A stretch of DNA of 64,000 bases, taken from NCBI GenBank assembly GCA_029961685.1, contig JARWKL010000006.1:17547276-17611275 (forward strand), given 5' to 3'. The DNA comes from Aristolochia californica. Taxonomy: Eukaryota > Streptophyta > Magnoliopsida > Piperales > Aristolochiaceae. The translations under genes were made by a program, and so were the position numbers. The notes under the pieces are model-generated. The model did not search any database, had not been told where the DNA came from, and saw only the letters and a list, made by a program, of their open reading frames with translations. Below are positions 62,291-64,000 of this stretch, piece by piece (the first letter of the stretch is position 1; each line of letters begins with the position of its first letter).

Positions 62291-64000
62291 GTTTGGGAAA
62301 TTCCACTAGTACAACCCCTATAGCTTGGTGGAAGTTTATAAGAAAGAGATTTCTAATTGAACCTAACAAGTTTTAAATGTGGTGGATATGCATGCCAAAA
62401 ACATGTTGAAGATGCAAATGAACTAATGAGCCAAAAATTTCAAGTAGAAGAAAAAATTAAATTTTCAAGTTAACGTATGGTTGGATATTTACCAAAGCCA
62501 AACAACCCACTTTTTACCTATCCTTAAAAATCATAGATACTTTTTGGAATTATCTCTCTCAGCATTTGTGCATTTCCATTTTGGAAGTTCACTTTTTTTT
62601 TTTCAAATCCAAACTTTCCCCACTTTTCTCGTAAACAAAACGATCACAACAAAATGAAAATTTTAGAGTTTACGTATGCAAAAAAATTTGTAAACTATAA
62701 TAAATGTAAGTGAATAAAATTATTTCACGTACTAAAAATGAAATCCAAATTTTTTGTTATCCATGTTTCGGAAATTCCAGTAGTACAACCTCTAATAGCT
62801 TGGTGGAATTTTCTAACAAAGAGATTTCTAATTGTTCCTAATATTTTTTAAATGTGGTGGATATGTATGCAAGAAACCTGATGCAAATAACCTAATGATC
62901 CAAAAATTTCAAGAAGTACAAAAAATTAAATTCTCAACTTCCCGTGTGGTTGGATATTTACCATAGCCAAACAACCCACTTTTTGTATATCCTTAAAAAT
63001 CACATATACTTTTTTGAATTATCTCTCTCAGTATTTGTGCTTTTCCATTTTGGATGTTCAATTTTTTTTCAAATCCAAACTTGTCCCACTTTTCTTGTAA
63101 ACAAAACGATCACACCAAAATGAAAATTTTAGAGTTTATGTATGCAAAAAAAATTGAAAATTATAAGAAATGTAAGTGACGAAAATTATCTCACGCACTA
63201 AAAATGAACTCCAAAGTTTTGTTATCCAAGTTTTGGAAATTCCACTAGTACAACCCCTAATACCTTGGTGGAATTTTATAAGAAAGAGATTACTAATTGA
63301 TCCTAACATGTTTTTAATGTGGTGGATAAGCATGCCAGAAACTTGATGCAAATAACCTAATGCTCCAAAAATTTCAAGGAGTAGAAATAATTAAATTCTC
63401 CAGTTAAAGAGTGGTTGGATATTTACCAGAGCTAAACAACCCACTTTTTGCCTATCCTTAAAAATCACAGATACTTTTTGGAATTATCTCTCTCAGCATT
63501 TGTTCATTTCCATTTTGGATGTTCAATTTTTTTGAAAAACCAAACTGGTTTCACTTTTCTCGTAAACAAAAACAATCACCACAAAATGAAAATTTGTGTG
63601 TTTATGTATGCAAAAAAATTTGAAAACTATAATAAATGTAAGTGAAGAAAATTATTTCACGCACTAAAAATGAACTCCAAAGTTTTGTTATCCATGTTTA
63701 GGAAATTCCACTAGTACAACCCCTAATAGCTTGGTGGAATTTTATAAGGAAGAGGTGGAATTTTAGAAGGAAGAGATTTCTAATTGATCCTAACATGTTT
63801 TAAATGTGGTGGATATGCATTCCAAAAACATGTTCAAGATGCAAATGACCTAAAGATCCAAAAATTTCATGGAGTAGAAATAATTAAATTCTCAAGTTAA
63901 CGTGTGGTTGGATATTTACTAGAGCCAAACAACCCACTTTTTTCCAATCCTTAAAAATCATAGATACTTTTTGGAATTATCGATCTCAGCATTTGTGCAT
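62291..64000 (+). repeat. Pentameric HOR, copy 3 (cut by window end)
   Basis: 1,710 bp of a third copy, about four single-base differences from copy 2 by eye. The array continues past the right edge of the window, so the copy number of this HOR is unknown from here. Confidence 0.95.
63734..63775 (+). repeat. 21-bp tandem duplication, HOR copy 3
   Basis: As in copies 1 and 2, but the second half reads ttttagaagg in place of ttttataagg, a copy-specific substitution. Confidence 0.95.

Larger units (their letters stand above)
1..64000 (+). repeat. Head-to-tail satellite DNA array filling the window
   Basis: About 103 occurrences of one landmark (ttttaaatgtggtgg and variants) recur with the same flanking blocks and always in the same orientation. 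Spacing is mostly 670-690 bp up to about 53.4 kb and 462-493 bp afterwards. Monomers differ by substitutions and small indels; by eye most pairs share the bulk of their bases, and the last 6.4 kb is almost identical from copy to copy. Base composition is strongly AT-rich with many A and T tracts. No gene, tRNA, rRNA, terminal inverted repeat, LTR or telomere motif interrupts the array. I do not recognise the family. Landmark-to-landmark is used below as an arbitrary monomer boundary. Confidence 0.97.

Noticed and set aside
58400..63645. Three repeated pairs of identical open frames (71 aa on minus, 65 aa on plus) at 2,368-bp spacing
   Set aside because: The identity of the frames simply reflects the near-identical HOR copies. 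The homologous monomers further left do not keep the frames open, so no coding constraint is indicated.
1..64000. CRISPR array or other prokaryotic direct-repeat system
   Set aside because: The repeats are hundreds of bp long and contiguous. There are no short identical repeats separated by unique spacers, and no cas-like gene is present.
1..64000. LTR retrotransposon, Helitron or MITE origin visible in the monomer
   Set aside because: I found no terminal inverted repeats at monomer ends, target-site duplications, primer-binding site, polypurine tract or coding remnants. The inverted repeat near the landmark is internal and short. An ancient origin cannot be excluded but is not supported.

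Overview
The whole 64 kb window is one uninterrupted, AT-rich, head-to-tail satellite DNA array. I see no protein-coding gene, RNA gene, transposon, telomeric repeat or inverted segment in it. About 103 monomers can be counted by following one well-conserved landmark (ttttaaatgtggtgg and close variants). Every landmark lies on the + strand. Long satellite units with nested higher-order repeats point to a eukaryotic heterochromatic, centromeric or subtelomeric block. The sequence alone does not tell me the species or kingdom, and I do not recognise the satellite family. A plant is a reasonable guess, but only a guess.

Two monomer forms exist. The long form (about 676-680 bp, roughly 1-53.45 kb) contains, in order from the landmark: a palindrome-rich segment, an AT block with gatcgattaatgatg, a C-run of variable length, a TATA-like element, a CT/AT-rich block, and a perfect 9-bp inverted repeat with a 22-nt loop just before the next landmark. 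The short form (about 465-470 bp, 53.45 kb to the end) lacks about 190 bp carrying the AT block, C-run and TATA-like element, plus two small deletions. It keeps the hairpin.

Layout: (1) 0.6-13 kb is an old, diverged seven-unit higher-order repeat (HOR) of about 4.6 kb. Its first copy has lost one unit through a hybrid monomer. (2) 13-23.8 kb has irregular monomers, several truncations and four long poly-C expansions (18-33 C). (3) 23.8-36.4 kb is a three-unit HOR, Q-P1-P2, of about 2.0 kb, itself nested in a 4.7 kb seven-unit HOR whose second copy again lost one unit through a P1/P2 hybrid. (4) 36.4-45 kb is a two-unit Q-P HOR of about 1.35 kb. (5) 45-53.45 kb is irregular. It includes a 1.7 kb block that repeats one from 7.65 kb upstream, one severely truncated monomer and two more long poly-C tracts. 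(6) 53.45-57.55 kb has short monomers in loose order. (7) 57,555-64,000 is a five-unit HOR of exactly 2,368 bp, present 2.7 times. The first two copies differ at only about six positions by eye, and the array runs off the window end.

The main interest is the stack of distinct homogenisation regimes in one array, with divergence falling from left to right. The sequence also preserves unequal-crossover products, a monomer-shortening event, and conserved non-B-DNA-prone elements (hairpin, C-run). Scattered short open frames of 60-115 codons are recurring by-products of the repeat and are not annotated as genes.
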